NCBI RefSeq assembly: GCF_001042485.2
Contig: NZ_LBMN02000039.1
Span: forward strand, 1-64,000
Direction of reading: 5' to 3'
Source: Bacillus paralicheniformis
GTDB taxonomy: Bacteria; Bacillota; Bacilli; Bacillales; Bacillaceae
DNA length: 64,000 nt
The translations under genes and the position numbers were made by a program. Numbering within the stretch: the first letter of the stretch is position 1; each line of letters opens with the position of its first letter. Below the pieces are notes generated by a model. It was given only the letters and a program-made list of their open reading frames with translations. It searched no databases and was not told the DNA's origin. Shown piece after piece: positions 1 through 8,226 of the stretch.

Positions 1-191
1 CGACGGGAGCAACCGGTCCAACCGGAGCAACGGGAGCGACAGGTCCAACAGGTCCAACCGGAGCGACAGGTCCAACCGGAGCGACAGGTCCAACTGGCCC
101 GACAGGTCCAACTGGCCCGACGGGTCCAACTGGCCCGACAGGTCCAACTGGCCCGACAGGTCCAACCGGCCCAACAGGTCCAACCGGCGCT
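1..191 (+). repeat. Tandem DNA repeat coding for Gly-X-Y triplets
   Basis: Degenerate 9-bp units (ggtccaacc/ggagcgaca types) are arranged in tandem, with a nearly perfect 18-bp unit (ggtccaactggcccgaca) repeated several times between about 85 and 180. Such tracts often vary in length between strains by slippage or recombination. Confidence 0.85.
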
Positions 192-194
192 TAA
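1..194 (+). CDS. Collagen-like protein, C-terminal fragment
   Basis: Reading in the frame that starts at base 3, the sequence is an uninterrupted run of Gly-X-Y triplets (GPT and GAT) ending in a TAA at 192-194. This is the low-complexity composition of BclA-type collagen-like proteins of the Bacillus spore surface, where the threonines are glycan attachment sites. The gene begins before the window. The triplets run to the last residue (ending PTGA), so no C-terminal globular trimerisation domain is present. The sugar-nucleotide and glycosyltransferase genes that follow make a glycosylated spore-surface role attractive, but that is inference. The fold call is secure from the repeat; the exact family is not. 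Confidence 0.8.
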   Translation, partial: TGATGPTGATGATGPTGPTGATGPTGATGPTGPTGPTGPTGPTGPTGPTGPTGPTGPTGPTGA

Positions 195-271
195 TATTTA
201 ACGACTATTAGCAAATATTTTCCGTTTGTTTTTCCGGAACTTCGCTGGAATGCTATGCGAATGATTCAGGG

Positions 272-302
272 GGCAGTAAACCTATGGTTTACTGCCTTTT
301 TT
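272..302 (+). terminator. Rho-independent terminator of the collagen-like gene
   Basis: An 11-bp perfect stem (ggcagtaaacc / ggtttactgcc) with a TAT loop is followed by a T run. It lies about 80 bp after the collagen-like stop codon. Confidence 0.85.
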
Positions 303-323
303 CTATTGCTTATTTCTAAGAAT

Positions 324-365
324 AAAAACATCCCTGTCACTATTTTGTGAAAGGGATGTTTTTGA
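324..365 (-). terminator. Terminator of the minus-strand sugar operon
   Basis: The arms 327-335 and 352-360 (AACATCCCT / AGGGATGTT), extended by TCAC/GTGA, are flanked by A and T runs. The hairpin could work in both directions. It lies just after the stop of the minus-strand aminotransferase gene. Confidence 0.75.
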
Positions 366-369
366 TTGA

Positions 370-1461
370 TTAGACTTTACGTTGGCTAAATGATTGAATG
401 GCTGAGACTACCTGCTCCACATTGACTTGGTCATGACAGGGGAGGGTGATCGTATTTTGTTCAAGAAAAATGGAATTGGGTTTAATCTGTCTGTATTTGC
501 GGCGGTAATAGGTAGTGCCGCTTAAGCAATAGGTGCCGAAAGTCGACTCTATATGGCAGTCGCTCAAATATTGAATCAATTCGTCGCGAACGATGTTTTT
601 TGGAATTTTGAAAACGGCGGATTGTGTATTGTGTACAACGTCAGGTCCGATTTTTTGACTTTGGAATCCGAGGGGTTCAAGCTGTTCACTATATGCTTTC
701 TGCTGAAGGTTTCTGCGATGAATGATGTCATCTAGTTTTTGGAGCTGTTTGATTCCAAGAGCGGCTTGGATATCAGATAATCTGTAGTTGTAGCCGAAAT
801 CCATAAAATCCAATTGGCCGTCAGAGATAGCGGCGCCATGGTTTAACTTGACTGAAAACCAATCTTTCAACGCTTCCCGGTCGGTTGTAATTGCCCCTCC
901 TTCGCCTGTCGTAAGCAGCTTTCTGGGGTGAAAGCTAAAACAGGTAAGATCGGCAATTTTTCCGGATTTACAACCGTATTCACTGCTGCCCATCGCACAA
1001 GCGGCATCATCCACAAGCGGTAAGCCGTACGCTTCACAAATGTGTTTGATGTTTGTGATACCTGTCGGGTTTCCAAGAGCATCTACAAAAAGAACGGCTT
1101 TTGTCCGGGACGTGATTTGACTTTCCAGCTCTTCTGGAAGCATGTTAAATGTTTCAAGATCAACATCGGCAAAAATCGGCTTGGCACCTAAATCTTCTAT
1201 TACATTGACAGTGGCGGGAAACGAAAAGTCTGAGACGATCACTTCGTCTCCGGGTTGGACGTTAAGGCTTTTAAGGCACATCGATAAAGCCGTTGTAGCC
1301 GATGTTGTTAAAAAAGCATGCTTTGCACTTACATACTGTTTAATATGATCAGCAAATGTTCTGACATAAGGGCCTTTTGTCAGGATGCCGGAAGAAAATA
1401 TTTCTTTTAATTCTGCTTCCACTTCTTCAAACGTAATATACGGCTCGATCAATCTGATCAT
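370..1461 (-). CDS. DegT/DnrJ/EryC1 family PLP-dependent sugar aminotransferase
   Basis: A 363-residue protein of normal length for DegT aminotransferases, which transfer an amino group from glutamate to a keto-sugar nucleotide. The PLP-lysine context SFHPRKLLTTGEGG is clear, as is the VDDAACAMGS segment that follows the cofactor-binding strand. The ATG overlaps the stop of the upstream acetyltransferase gene (1458-1461), so the two are translationally coupled and probably act on one sugar, as an aminotransferase/N-acetyltransferase pair. It is the last gene of a minus-strand operon with the epimerase and a glycosyltransferase. The exact sugar cannot be told from sequence alone. It is distinct from the second DegT protein at 8.2 kb. 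Confidence 0.88.
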   Translation of the reverse strand: MIRLIEPYITFEEVEAELKEIFSSGILTKGPYVRTFADHIKQYVSAKHAFLTTSATTALSMCLKSLNVQPGDEVIVSDFSFPATVNVIEDLGAKPIFADVDLETFNMLPEELESQITSRTKAVLFVDALGNPTGITNIKHICEAYGLPLVDDAACAMGSSEYGCKSGKIADLTCFSFHPRKLLTTGEGGAITTDREALKDWFSVKLNHGAAISDGQLDFMDFGYNYRLSDIQAALGIKQLQKLDDIIHRRNLQQKAYSEQLEPLGFQSQKIGPDVVHNTQSAVFKIPKNIVRDELIQYLSDCHIESTFGTYCLSGTTYYRRKYRQIKPNSIFLEQNTITLPCHDQVNVEQVVSAIQSFSQRKV

Positions 1462-2003
1462 GAGGGCTCCTCATCTTTCATCCTTCGGTTTTTGATCACC
1501 TTTGCCGGCACGCCTACCGCTATGCTGTACGGGGGAATATGACGATTGACGACGGCGTTTGCTCCGATTTTGGAGTGGGCGCCTATCGTAACGCCTGCTA
1601 AAATAGACGCACCGATCCCGATGTTGCAGTTTTCTTCAATATGAATGGGAGCGAATGTAAGCGGCGAAAACAAAATGGTACTATCGGGTATATCAGGATC
1701 GGTATGGTAGGCGGCGTGTATCCGGACATTCGGACCAATTCCCGCAAATTCTCCGATTGTAACCCCGCCGGCACCGTGTATAAAACATTGCTGACCGATC
1801 CAGCTGTTTGAGCCGATGATCAGGTCATGCTTATAATAGCCTTTTAAAATCGTGTCATGGCCGATATAAACGTTATCTCCGATATAGATATTTTCCGGAT
1901 GAAAAATGCGGACTCCGTCTTCAATAACGACATTTTCGCCGCACCCTCCAAGCTGGGAAAGGGTAAATTCACCTTTTCCTTCGCTTTTCCATTGTTTCAA
2001 CAA
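1458..2003 (-). CDS. Left-handed beta-helix (hexapeptide) acyltransferase
   Basis: A protein of about 181 residues rich in hexapeptide repeats ([LIV]-G-x4), for example IGDNVYIGHDTIL, IGSNSWIGQQ and IGAHSKIGANAVV, ending in the usual SIAVGVPAKVIKNR closing segment. These trimeric enzymes transfer acetyl from acetyl-CoA to hydroxyl or amino groups of sugars. Its place between an epimerase and an aminotransferase suggests N-acetylation of the amino sugar made next door. The start is a TTG: TTG codons at 2003 and 2000 follow a strong AGGAGG site, and no ATG fits. A plain O-acetyltransferase role cannot be excluded. Confidence 0.85.
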   Translation of the reverse strand: MLKQWKSEGKGEFTLSQLGGCGENVVIEDGVRIFHPENIYIGDNVYIGHDTILKGYYKHDLIIGSNSWIGQQCFIHGAGGVTIGEFAGIGPNVRIHAAYHTDPDIPDSTILFSPLTFAPIHIEENCNIGIGASILAGVTIGAHSKIGANAVVNRHIPPYSIAVGVPAKVIKNRRMKDEEPS

Positions 2004-2017
2004 AAGCGCCTCCTTTC

Positions 2018-2992
2018 TTATTGATCCAAATTTTTTCGAATGCTTTCAGCTGTTCTTGTGATCCCTTCTTCCAGATCTACTTTTGCGCTGAAACCGAGCA
2101 TTTCTTTTGCTTTATTGACCTGAGGGATGCGAAGTTCAATATCGGCTTCTTTTTTCTCTCCAAAGATGATTTGCGATTTTGATCCAAGAACTCTGATAAT
2201 CGTGCTTGCCAATCCGTATACAGTGATCACAGTCCGTTCATTGCCGATGTTGAAAGACTCTCCGATGGCTTCTTTCATCGTCAAACAGCGCAATATTCCG
2301 TCGATCATGTCATCTACATAACACCAGGCCCGGATTTGCGTTCCGTCGCCGTGAATATAAATCGGCTCATCTAACAGAGCTCTGTGAACCATCGTTTTGA
2401 TGGCGCCTTCCCCGACTTGTTCCGGTCCATAAACATTAAAAGGGCGGACGGTGACGGTCGGGAGCCCCAGTTTTTTAAAATAGGCATATGCCATATGTTC
2501 CTCGGCGAGTTTGCTGACAGCATATGTCCAGCGAGCTTCTCCCACAGCCCCTAAAACAGTATGACTGGTCTCGCGCGCTCTGAAAGCGATTTGGCCGAAC
2601 ACTTCACTCGTACTGAAACAAACGACCCTTTTGCATTCGGTTAAACCTGCAGCCGCTTCTAGCAGATTGGCTGAACCGATCATGTTGACCTGCATCGTTT
2701 TAACGGGATTTTGAATGACCGTGTCAATCCCTGCGATGCCGGCGGCGTGGACAATGTGGCTGGCCCCCTGGATCGCCTTTTTAAGCGTGTTCACATCTAA
2801 AATGTCTCCCTGCACCACTTTCAAGTGAGGATGGTCCCGGTAAGGTTTATACCGGAGGGAGTCTCTTGAAAAATTGTCGTATACGGTGACGCTGTTGCGC
2901 TCTATCAGCTTTCCTATTAAAGAGGATCCGATAAAGCCTGCTCCGCCAGTTATGAAAATATGCTGGCCGGATAACTCTGTCATATCGCTCAT
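2018..2992 (-). CDS. NAD-dependent epimerase/dehydratase (extended SDR)
   Basis: A protein of about 324 residues with the N-terminal NAD motif TGGAGFIG and the catalytic Tyr-Lys pair in YAVSK, the layout of UDP-sugar 4-epimerases and dehydratases. It resembles B. subtilis YtcB-type spore sugar enzymes. The ATG at 2992 is chosen over the TTG just before it because the AGGTG site is then 8 nt away. It lies between a glycosyltransferase and the acetyltransferase in a minus-strand operon. Together with these genes it probably supplies a modified nucleotide sugar for a surface glycan. Epimerase and dehydratase activity cannot be separated from sequence alone. Confidence 0.87.
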   Translation of the reverse strand: MSDMTELSGQHIFITGGAGFIGSSLIGKLIERNSVTVYDNFSRDSLRYKPYRDHPHLKVVQGDILDVNTLKKAIQGASHIVHAAGIAGIDTVIQNPVKTMQVNMIGSANLLEAAAGLTECKRVVCFSTSEVFGQIAFRARETSHTVLGAVGEARWTYAVSKLAEEHMAYAYFKKLGLPTVTVRPFNVYGPEQVGEGAIKTMVHRALLDEPIYIHGDGTQIRAWCYVDDMIDGILRCLTMKEAIGESFNIGNERTVITVYGLASTIIRVLGSKSQIIFGEKKEADIELRIPQVNKAKEMLGFSAKVDLEEGITRTAESIRKNLDQ

Positions 2993-3058
2993 CAATTGTT
3001 CACCTGCTTGTTTCGTTTTTTTGAATTACAAATCCCGCGACGCGAAAGGTGTTCAATA

Positions 3059-4432
3059 TCATCCCGAAAGTAGCGCCTGATAAACAGCCAGCATTTTTTT
3101 GCTATTTTTCACCATATCATGATGAACTTCTGCATACTTTCTTCCTTTCTGGCCGATTTCCGGCAGCATATCCCGGTTTTTCAGCACATTTTCAATCACT
3201 TCTGTAATGTTGTCGGGATTTGCTCTTATGAGAGGCAGTTCGGAAGGATAGTGCTCCTTCATAAAATCACTGACCCAACAGATAACGGGTTTCCCCATTG
3301 CCATCGATTCGACGGCAAATAATCCATAGCTGCCGATATGAAGCTGATCAATGATCAAATCCGCCTTTTGATAGATTTTCTTTGCCTGTTCATGAGAAAC
3401 CCCTCGTACTAGGTGAAAATGAAAATCGTATTTTTCTTTTAAAGACTCCACCGCCTTAAGGATATGGCGGGTTCCTTTTATTCCTGGAGAGGTGGGGGCA
3501 TGAACGATGAGCGGTTTTTCATTTGACCTGTAGTCGGGAATATAGCGGTCAAGCTGGATCATGGTAGGAATCATGTGGATATGCTCATAATAGTCTTTTA
3601 CATACTCGTAAAGTTCCATATCGGCGACGATGCAGTGCTGGACATATTGTGAAATTCGTTTGAGGTGATATCGAATTAGCGCTTCGTTTTTCGTTTTGAC
3701 AACGGCGTATGGATTTGTTTTAGCCAATGTTGAATAAAGCCTCACATCGCTGCCCCAATGATGCATGATCATTGGTTTACCTGCCTGTTTTAAAATGGGA
3801 TAATCCGACATGTCCAGCGTAAAGCTTGTGCCAAAATGAAAATGGAACAAATCATAGGATGGCAAGAGATCACTGGCAAGCCTTCTCAGCTTCGCATTCA
3901 TGGCGGGCGTATTGCGTTCTTTCAGCAATGACCAGGTGTAGTCGGCAGCGTAATTTAAATAATAAGGATAGTAATTTAAAGTGTGGGCAAGCGCGCCATG
4001 CTGTGAGAGCCCTTTAGCCAAGGTGTTCATTTGGTTGGCGATTTCCATTGTGCCTTGCAAAACGCGAATTTGCCCGGCCGGAGGCTCGGTTTTTTCATGA
4101 ACAGGAAGATCAAGCTTTGGCCCGCTTTCGGTTTCTGCTCCATCTCCTTTTTGAAGATAGGCCGCGCTCTCTTTTTCCCTTCCGGTGCGCAGGCACACTT
4201 TTCCCATCAGCAGATTTAAAGATCTGTTATCAGGAAAAAGGTCAAGCCCCCTCCAGAGCCATAGCCAGGCGTTATGGTCATGGCCGAGATAGACAGAAAG
4301 AGAGGCTTGAAAAAAATAAAAATCGGGCTCGTTATGCGAGCCGTCGGCTTCCCACTCTTTTAAGCGTTTCATGGCTTTGTTCCAATCTTTTTGTTCCAGA
4401 CAATGAATGATGTCTGACTTGAAATCTTTCAT
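3059..4432 (-). CDS. TPR-containing glycosyltransferase (GT4-like)
   Basis: A 457-residue protein. Residues 1-100 look like TPR helices (repeated Trp/Leu-rich pairs such as NAWLWLWRGLDLFPDN). From about residue 120 a GT-B glycosyltransferase fold follows, with the C-terminal donor-site motif FAVESMAMGKPVICW near residue 375. There is no signal peptide, so it acts in the cytoplasm. A GGGAGG site precedes the ATG. It is first in the minus-strand operon with the epimerase, acetyltransferase and aminotransferase, and is a candidate for transferring their product. The architecture recalls spore-crust glycosyltransferases such as YtcC; the acceptor is unknown. Confidence 0.82.
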   Translation of the reverse strand: MKDFKSDIIHCLEQKDWNKAMKRLKEWEADGSHNEPDFYFFQASLSVYLGHDHNAWLWLWRGLDLFPDNRSLNLLMGKVCLRTGREKESAAYLQKGDGAETESGPKLDLPVHEKTEPPAGQIRVLQGTMEIANQMNTLAKGLSQHGALAHTLNYYPYYLNYAADYTWSLLKERNTPAMNAKLRRLASDLLPSYDLFHFHFGTSFTLDMSDYPILKQAGKPMIMHHWGSDVRLYSTLAKTNPYAVVKTKNEALIRYHLKRISQYVQHCIVADMELYEYVKDYYEHIHMIPTMIQLDRYIPDYRSNEKPLIVHAPTSPGIKGTRHILKAVESLKEKYDFHFHLVRGVSHEQAKKIYQKADLIIDQLHIGSYGLFAVESMAMGKPVICWVSDFMKEHYPSELPLIRANPDNITEVIENVLKNRDMLPEIGQKGRKYAEVHHDMVKNSKKMLAVYQALLSG

Positions 4433-4560
4433 GATGACCTCCCATCGATCACGCTGCTTTCAATTTCTCCTTTTAATGGCAGAATAAAAACGCTTTGTGC
4501 GCTCTATCATACGTATAAATGAATCTATATGACTGTGTATTTGTGCGAGAGTATAAGAGA

Positions 4561-4583
4561 AAAACCTTCCACAGAGCGGAAGG
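4561..4583 (-). terminator. Terminator of the two-domain glycosyltransferase gene
   Basis: On the minus strand CCTTCC-gctctgt-GGAAGG is followed by TTTTT, a few bases after the TAA. It separates this gene from the glycosyltransferase-epimerase operon. Confidence 0.7.
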
Positions 4584-4585
4584 CA

Positions 4586-6829
4586 TTATATCAGCTGGAT
4601 TTTTTTTATATTTTTCATATATCGTTCATACTGATTGTCTGAAGCGAGGCTTAATAGGAAGTATTCATCCATTTTATCCAGGAGCGGCTGAATGCATTCT
4701 TTTTTGGCGTCTTGATCTAAATGCCGGGTATATCCGTTTTGTGCGTATCTCCGGGCCATTCTCCAAAAGGTTTTTCCGATGCTGAAATATTTCAAGGACT
4801 GTCTTTGATTTTCCTCAAGCTCCTTCCATTTGATATGGGGAAAATAGACGCTTTCGTCAAATTCTTTCACAATATAGTCGATGACGTACACAAGCGATTG
4901 AATCCTTTTATGCAATTGGTAGGAAATATTGTTTTGATGGCGGCGGTAGCACAATACAGGTTTTCTTAAATAGCGGCGCTTCCAGCCGCGCTTCGTGTTG
5001 GCCAAACAATTCAGCACATCCCCTGCAAGCGGCTTTTGCGGATCAACCAGCCAAGTAAAGCCTTTTTGCTGATAATAAGATGCTTTAAACATGCCCACCA
5101 TCGGGACAATGCCTGAGCCGCCCCTTTGAAAAATAGTCCTCACCAGCTCCTCATCGCCATACTCTTGATACGTCCACAGCCCCGCATTTTTTCCGTGTTG
5201 ATCAACAAGCAAAAGGTCCCCGTACACATAATCTAATCCCTCTTCTCCAAAAAAGCACTGCATAAAGTCATGGAGCACCAAATTGTGCGGAAGGAAATCA
5301 TCTGCGCTTAAAAGCAAAACATATTCGCCTTTTGCCTCTTGGAAGATTTCCTTAAAAGCGAGATCAGGAAGTTTTGTATTTTCGCTGTGGCATATCGTTC
5401 GAATGTGCGGATGCGTTTTTTGATAGCTGCTGATTTTTTGCATCGAGTCGTCAGTTGAGTGGTCGTCAACGATCAGAATGTCGATATTAGGGTAGAGTTG
5501 ATTTAAAACGGATTGAAGGCATTCATCAATAAAATTACTGTAATTATAGTTGATGATGCCTACCGTAATCAGCGGCGGATTTGGCATAACCGTCAACTCT
5601 GACTGCTTTGCAAAGCCTGAAATCATCTCTTCAATTTTGCGCATGCTCAGGTCATATGAATAATGCTCTTCAATAAACGACCGATAATGGAGAGATGTAT
5701 AATCACCGCTTGTGATCATGGCCACGAATTCATCTATTGTATTCCAAACAACTGATTCATCGTATATCGTCTTTGCGCCGTAAAAATTGTGAATCAGCGG
5801 TTTTATGCCTTTAGCCATCGCTTCCATGGCCGACATATGCTGACTTTCAAGAAGGCTCGTGCAAATCAGGTAATGCTTATCTTCCAAGTATTGATTCATA
5901 TCATCCTGCCATCCGTCAAATTGGACGCTGTCAGTCAGCCGGAGTTCATCAATCATTTGCTTGAAGTACAACTGATAGCGGGCGTCCTGAAACGTCCCGG
6001 CGATGAACAGTTTGTATCTTGAGTCTTTGTCAATCAGTGCCTTGAAAGCCTGCAGCAAAAGCATCGGACCTTTTTTATAGTTGATATAGCCGACATATGC
6101 GATATGAAAGCCTTTTTGCCTTTGCTGAAAGGTGTATTCGTCTAAATTGATTCCATTTGGAACGACGGCCGTTTTCTCTTTTTTCAACGATTTAACTTGA
6201 TCTAATACATATTCCCGCATGTGTTCCCCGTCAAAGATCACTTGATCCACCGCTTGCCAATATACCTTTTTAATATAAAAAGTAAATGCTTCATAGCTGT
6301 GGAGCCTGCATATTAATGTTTTGGCCGCTGCAGAAGGGACTTTGCTCCCGTGGATCAATAAATCATCGCACCATTCAAACCAGCAAATATCCGCCCATTG
6401 CATACCAGTGTCGATTTGATTCAAATCATGAACCGCGATTTTTCTGGTCCGGTAAGTTCCGGAAAGGCGCTCAACGACAGCATTCAAAAACCGGTCTAAA
6501 TCCGGTTTGACGAAAAAAATGATCTTTGGACGCCTGACCATTTTTTTGAAAAGGTCTTCTTTCTCCTTCATGAGGCGATGTTGATGTTCGCTCCTGACAA
6601 ACAGGAGGGCATCATCATATAATTCAGACGCTCTCTGAACCTGCTGCTTTTTTTCATAAACAAAAGCAGCGCTTATCAGTAAGCCGGGATCGAAGGGAGC
6701 GGCTTCCAGCCTCTCTTCCAGCTTCTGCGCAGCATCGTGCCATTTGTGTTGAAATATCAGTTGGGATATTTCGGTTTCTCTCCAACTAAGCCCAACAGAG
6801 TCTAGCAAATATTCCAATTCATTATCCAT
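4586..6829 (-). CDS. Bifunctional glycosyltransferase: TPR, GT4 and GT2 domains
   Basis: A 747-residue protein. Residues 1-90 are TPR-like. About 95-410 form a GT-B (GT4) domain with IAYVGYINYKKGPMLLLQAF and the donor motif MEAMAKGIKPLIHNFYG. From about residue 417 a GT2 (GT-A) domain begins (TVGIINYNYSNFIDECLQSV), with the nucleotide-binding LIVDDHSTDDS and an LSADDF acidic motif. The start is set by AGGAGG six bases before ATG at 6829. Two catalytic domains suggest two consecutive sugar additions by one protein. A terminator follows, so it is probably its own transcription unit, divergent from the glycosyltransferase gene at 7.0 kb. Acceptor and sugars are unknown. Confidence 0.85.
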   Translation of the reverse strand: MDNELEYLLDSVGLSWRETEISQLIFQHKWHDAAQKLEERLEAAPFDPGLLISAAFVYEKKQQVQRASELYDDALLFVRSEHQHRLMKEKEDLFKKMVRRPKIIFFVKPDLDRFLNAVVERLSGTYRTRKIAVHDLNQIDTGMQWADICWFEWCDDLLIHGSKVPSAAAKTLICRLHSYEAFTFYIKKVYWQAVDQVIFDGEHMREYVLDQVKSLKKEKTAVVPNGINLDEYTFQQRQKGFHIAYVGYINYKKGPMLLLQAFKALIDKDSRYKLFIAGTFQDARYQLYFKQMIDELRLTDSVQFDGWQDDMNQYLEDKHYLICTSLLESQHMSAMEAMAKGIKPLIHNFYGAKTIYDESVVWNTIDEFVAMITSGDYTSLHYRSFIEEHYSYDLSMRKIEEMISGFAKQSELTVMPNPPLITVGIINYNYSNFIDECLQSVLNQLYPNIDILIVDDHSTDDSMQKISSYQKTHPHIRTICHSENTKLPDLAFKEIFQEAKGEYVLLLSADDFLPHNLVLHDFMQCFFGEEGLDYVYGDLLLVDQHGKNAGLWTYQEYGDEELVRTIFQRGGSGIVPMVGMFKASYYQQKGFTWLVDPQKPLAGDVLNCLANTKRGWKRRYLRKPVLCYRRHQNNISYQLHKRIQSLVYVIDYIVKEFDESVYFPHIKWKELEENQRQSLKYFSIGKTFWRMARRYAQNGYTRHLDQDAKKECIQPLLDKMDEYFLLSLASDNQYERYMKNIKKIQLI

Positions 6830-6955
6830 CTGAAACCTCCTGGTTAAACACATTTTCGCTAGTAGTATCTATATTCAAGCGAGAAAAGAAAGTTCTATGA
6901 AAAATACTTCGGAAATGGCACAGCCTGAAAAGCTAAAACAGTGACAGCGGCACAA

Positions 6956-6983
6956 ACGCGATCAGCTGCTGGTTCATATTTTA
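6956..6983 (+). promoter_or_regulatory. Sigma-K-type promoter before the GT2-TPR gene
   Basis: CATATTTTA at 6975-6983 matches the sigma-K -10 consensus CATAnnnTA at all fixed positions. The AC of a minimal -35 lies at 6956-6957, 17 bp upstream, the usual spacing. The expected transcript start is near 6990, about 30 nt before the gene. This would place the gene in the late mother-cell programme. Confidence 0.55.
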
Positions 6984-7022
6984 TGGGTAGATTTTAAAAA
7001 AGAGTCTCAGGGAGTGAAGGCT

Positions 7023-8105
7023 TTGGTTACAATCAGTCTATGTATGATTGTCAAAAATGAAGAAGAAGTATTGGCGAGATGCCTTGATACAGTGAAAGAC
7101 ATTGTAGATGAAATTAACATTGTGGATACGGGATCGACAGATCAAACCGTAGAAATTGCGAAGCGCTACACAGACCGCGTCTTTTTCTTTGAATGGATCG
7201 GCGATTTTGCGGCTGCCCGCAATGAATCGTTTAAACACGCCACGAAGGATTATATTCTCTATCTGGATGCGGACGATGTGTTGCTTGAGAAAGATCAGAA
7301 AAAATTAAAAGAGTTGAAGGAAACGCTTGATCCTTCCGTTGATTCCGTGTCCATGTACTATGATGCGGGAACTGATGAATTCGGAAATGTGACCTTAAGG
7401 TACCGCCGCAACCGCCTGGTGAAAAGGGAGAAAAACTTTAAATGGAAAGGCGACTGCCATCAATATTTGGAGGTATTCGGGAACATCATCAATGCCGATA
7501 TCTCGGTGACGCATAAAAAAATCCGCCACTCTGTCGGACGAAACCTCAATATTTACCAAAAGAAGATCGATCGCGGCGACACGTTTACCCCGCGCGACTA
7601 TTTTTACTACGGAAATGAATTAAGAGAAAACAGACACTACGAAAAAGCAATTGAAAGCTACAATAAAAACATTGAAATGAAAGAAGGATGGATTGAAGAC
7701 AAAGTATACGCCTGCATCAACAAAGCCGACTGCCACCGCTTTCTCGGCGACTTGGATAATGAGCTGAGATCGCTCTTCCAGTCATTTGAATTTTCCAAAA
7801 CGCCTCGTGCCGAAACATGCTCAAGAATCGGCTATAACTTTCAGCGGCGGCGGGAATACAATGCCGCTATCTACTGGTATGAGCTGGCGACAACACTGGT
7901 GCCTGATTCGAATAAATGGAGCTTCACCTATCCGGCATATTACACTTGGTACCCTCACTTGCAAATGTGTGTGTGCTACTACAATTTAGGAGACTTTGAA
8001 AAGTCGTATCAGCACAATGAAGAGGCGAGAAAATACCGTCCCGATGACAAATCCGTCCTTCATAACAAACAGCTGCTGGAAGGGAAATTAGGCATTAACA
8101 AATAA
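7023..8105 (+). CDS. GT2 glycosyltransferase with C-terminal TPR repeats (SunS-like architecture)
   Basis: A protein of about 360 residues. The N-terminal half is a GT2 GT-A domain: SLCMIVKNEEEVLARCLDTV, IVDTGSTDQT, and the metal-binding LYLDADD near residue 80. The C-terminal half (from about 190) carries TPR-like helices (YFYYGNELRENRHYEKAIES and similar). SunS, the sublancin S-glycosyltransferase, shares this layout, so it may glycosylate a protein directly. The TTG at 7023 is preferred because AGGGAGTG sits 8 nt before it; a GTG at 7014 overlaps that site. A sigma-K-like promoter lies upstream and a terminator follows, so it is likely monocistronic. Confidence 0.82.
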   Translation: MVTISLCMIVKNEEEVLARCLDTVKDIVDEINIVDTGSTDQTVEIAKRYTDRVFFFEWIGDFAAARNESFKHATKDYILYLDADDVLLEKDQKKLKELKETLDPSVDSVSMYYDAGTDEFGNVTLRYRRNRLVKREKNFKWKGDCHQYLEVFGNIINADISVTHKKIRHSVGRNLNIYQKKIDRGDTFTPRDYFYYGNELRENRHYEKAIESYNKNIEMKEGWIEDKVYACINKADCHRFLGDLDNELRSLFQSFEFSKTPRAETCSRIGYNFQRRREYNAAIYWYELATTLVPDSNKWSFTYPAYYTWYPHLQMCVCYYNLGDFEKSYQHNEEARKYRPDDKSVLHNKQLLEGKLGINK

Positions 8106-8113
8106 GCATGGTC

Positions 8114-8143
8114 AAGACTTACTGAACAAGTAGGTCTTTTTTT
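8114..8143 (+). terminator. Terminator after the GT2-TPR gene
   Basis: The arms AAGACTTACT and AGTAGGTCTT (one G-T pair) are followed by seven T residues. Confidence 0.75.
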
Positions 8144-8182
8144 ATGAAAAAAATCAAGCCGTGCCAAATTACCGGCAGGCAT

Positions 8183-8191
8183 CATAACTTA
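8183..8191 (+). promoter_or_regulatory. Sigma-K-like -10 element before the aminotransferase-oxidoreductase pair
   Basis: CATAACTTA matches CATAnnnTA exactly and lies about 35 bp before the ATG at 8227. The -35 position reads gcc, without the AC, so the match rests on the -10 box only. Its value comes from the same box recurring before two neighbouring units. Confidence 0.42.
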
Positions 8192-8226
8192 TTTTGGAAC
8201 TTTTTGATTTTAGAGGAGGAACAGAG

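Noticed and set aside
1..191. Regular short repeats suggesting a CRISPR array
   Set aside because: The repeats are 9/18-bp coding units without spacers, in frame as Gly-X-Y.
4507..4531. Sigma-K-like -10 on the minus strand before the glycosyltransferase-epimerase operon
   Set aside because: The best match is CATATAGAT, which lacks the final TA, and no spaced AC was found. The ATACGTAT palindrome beside it has no supported role.
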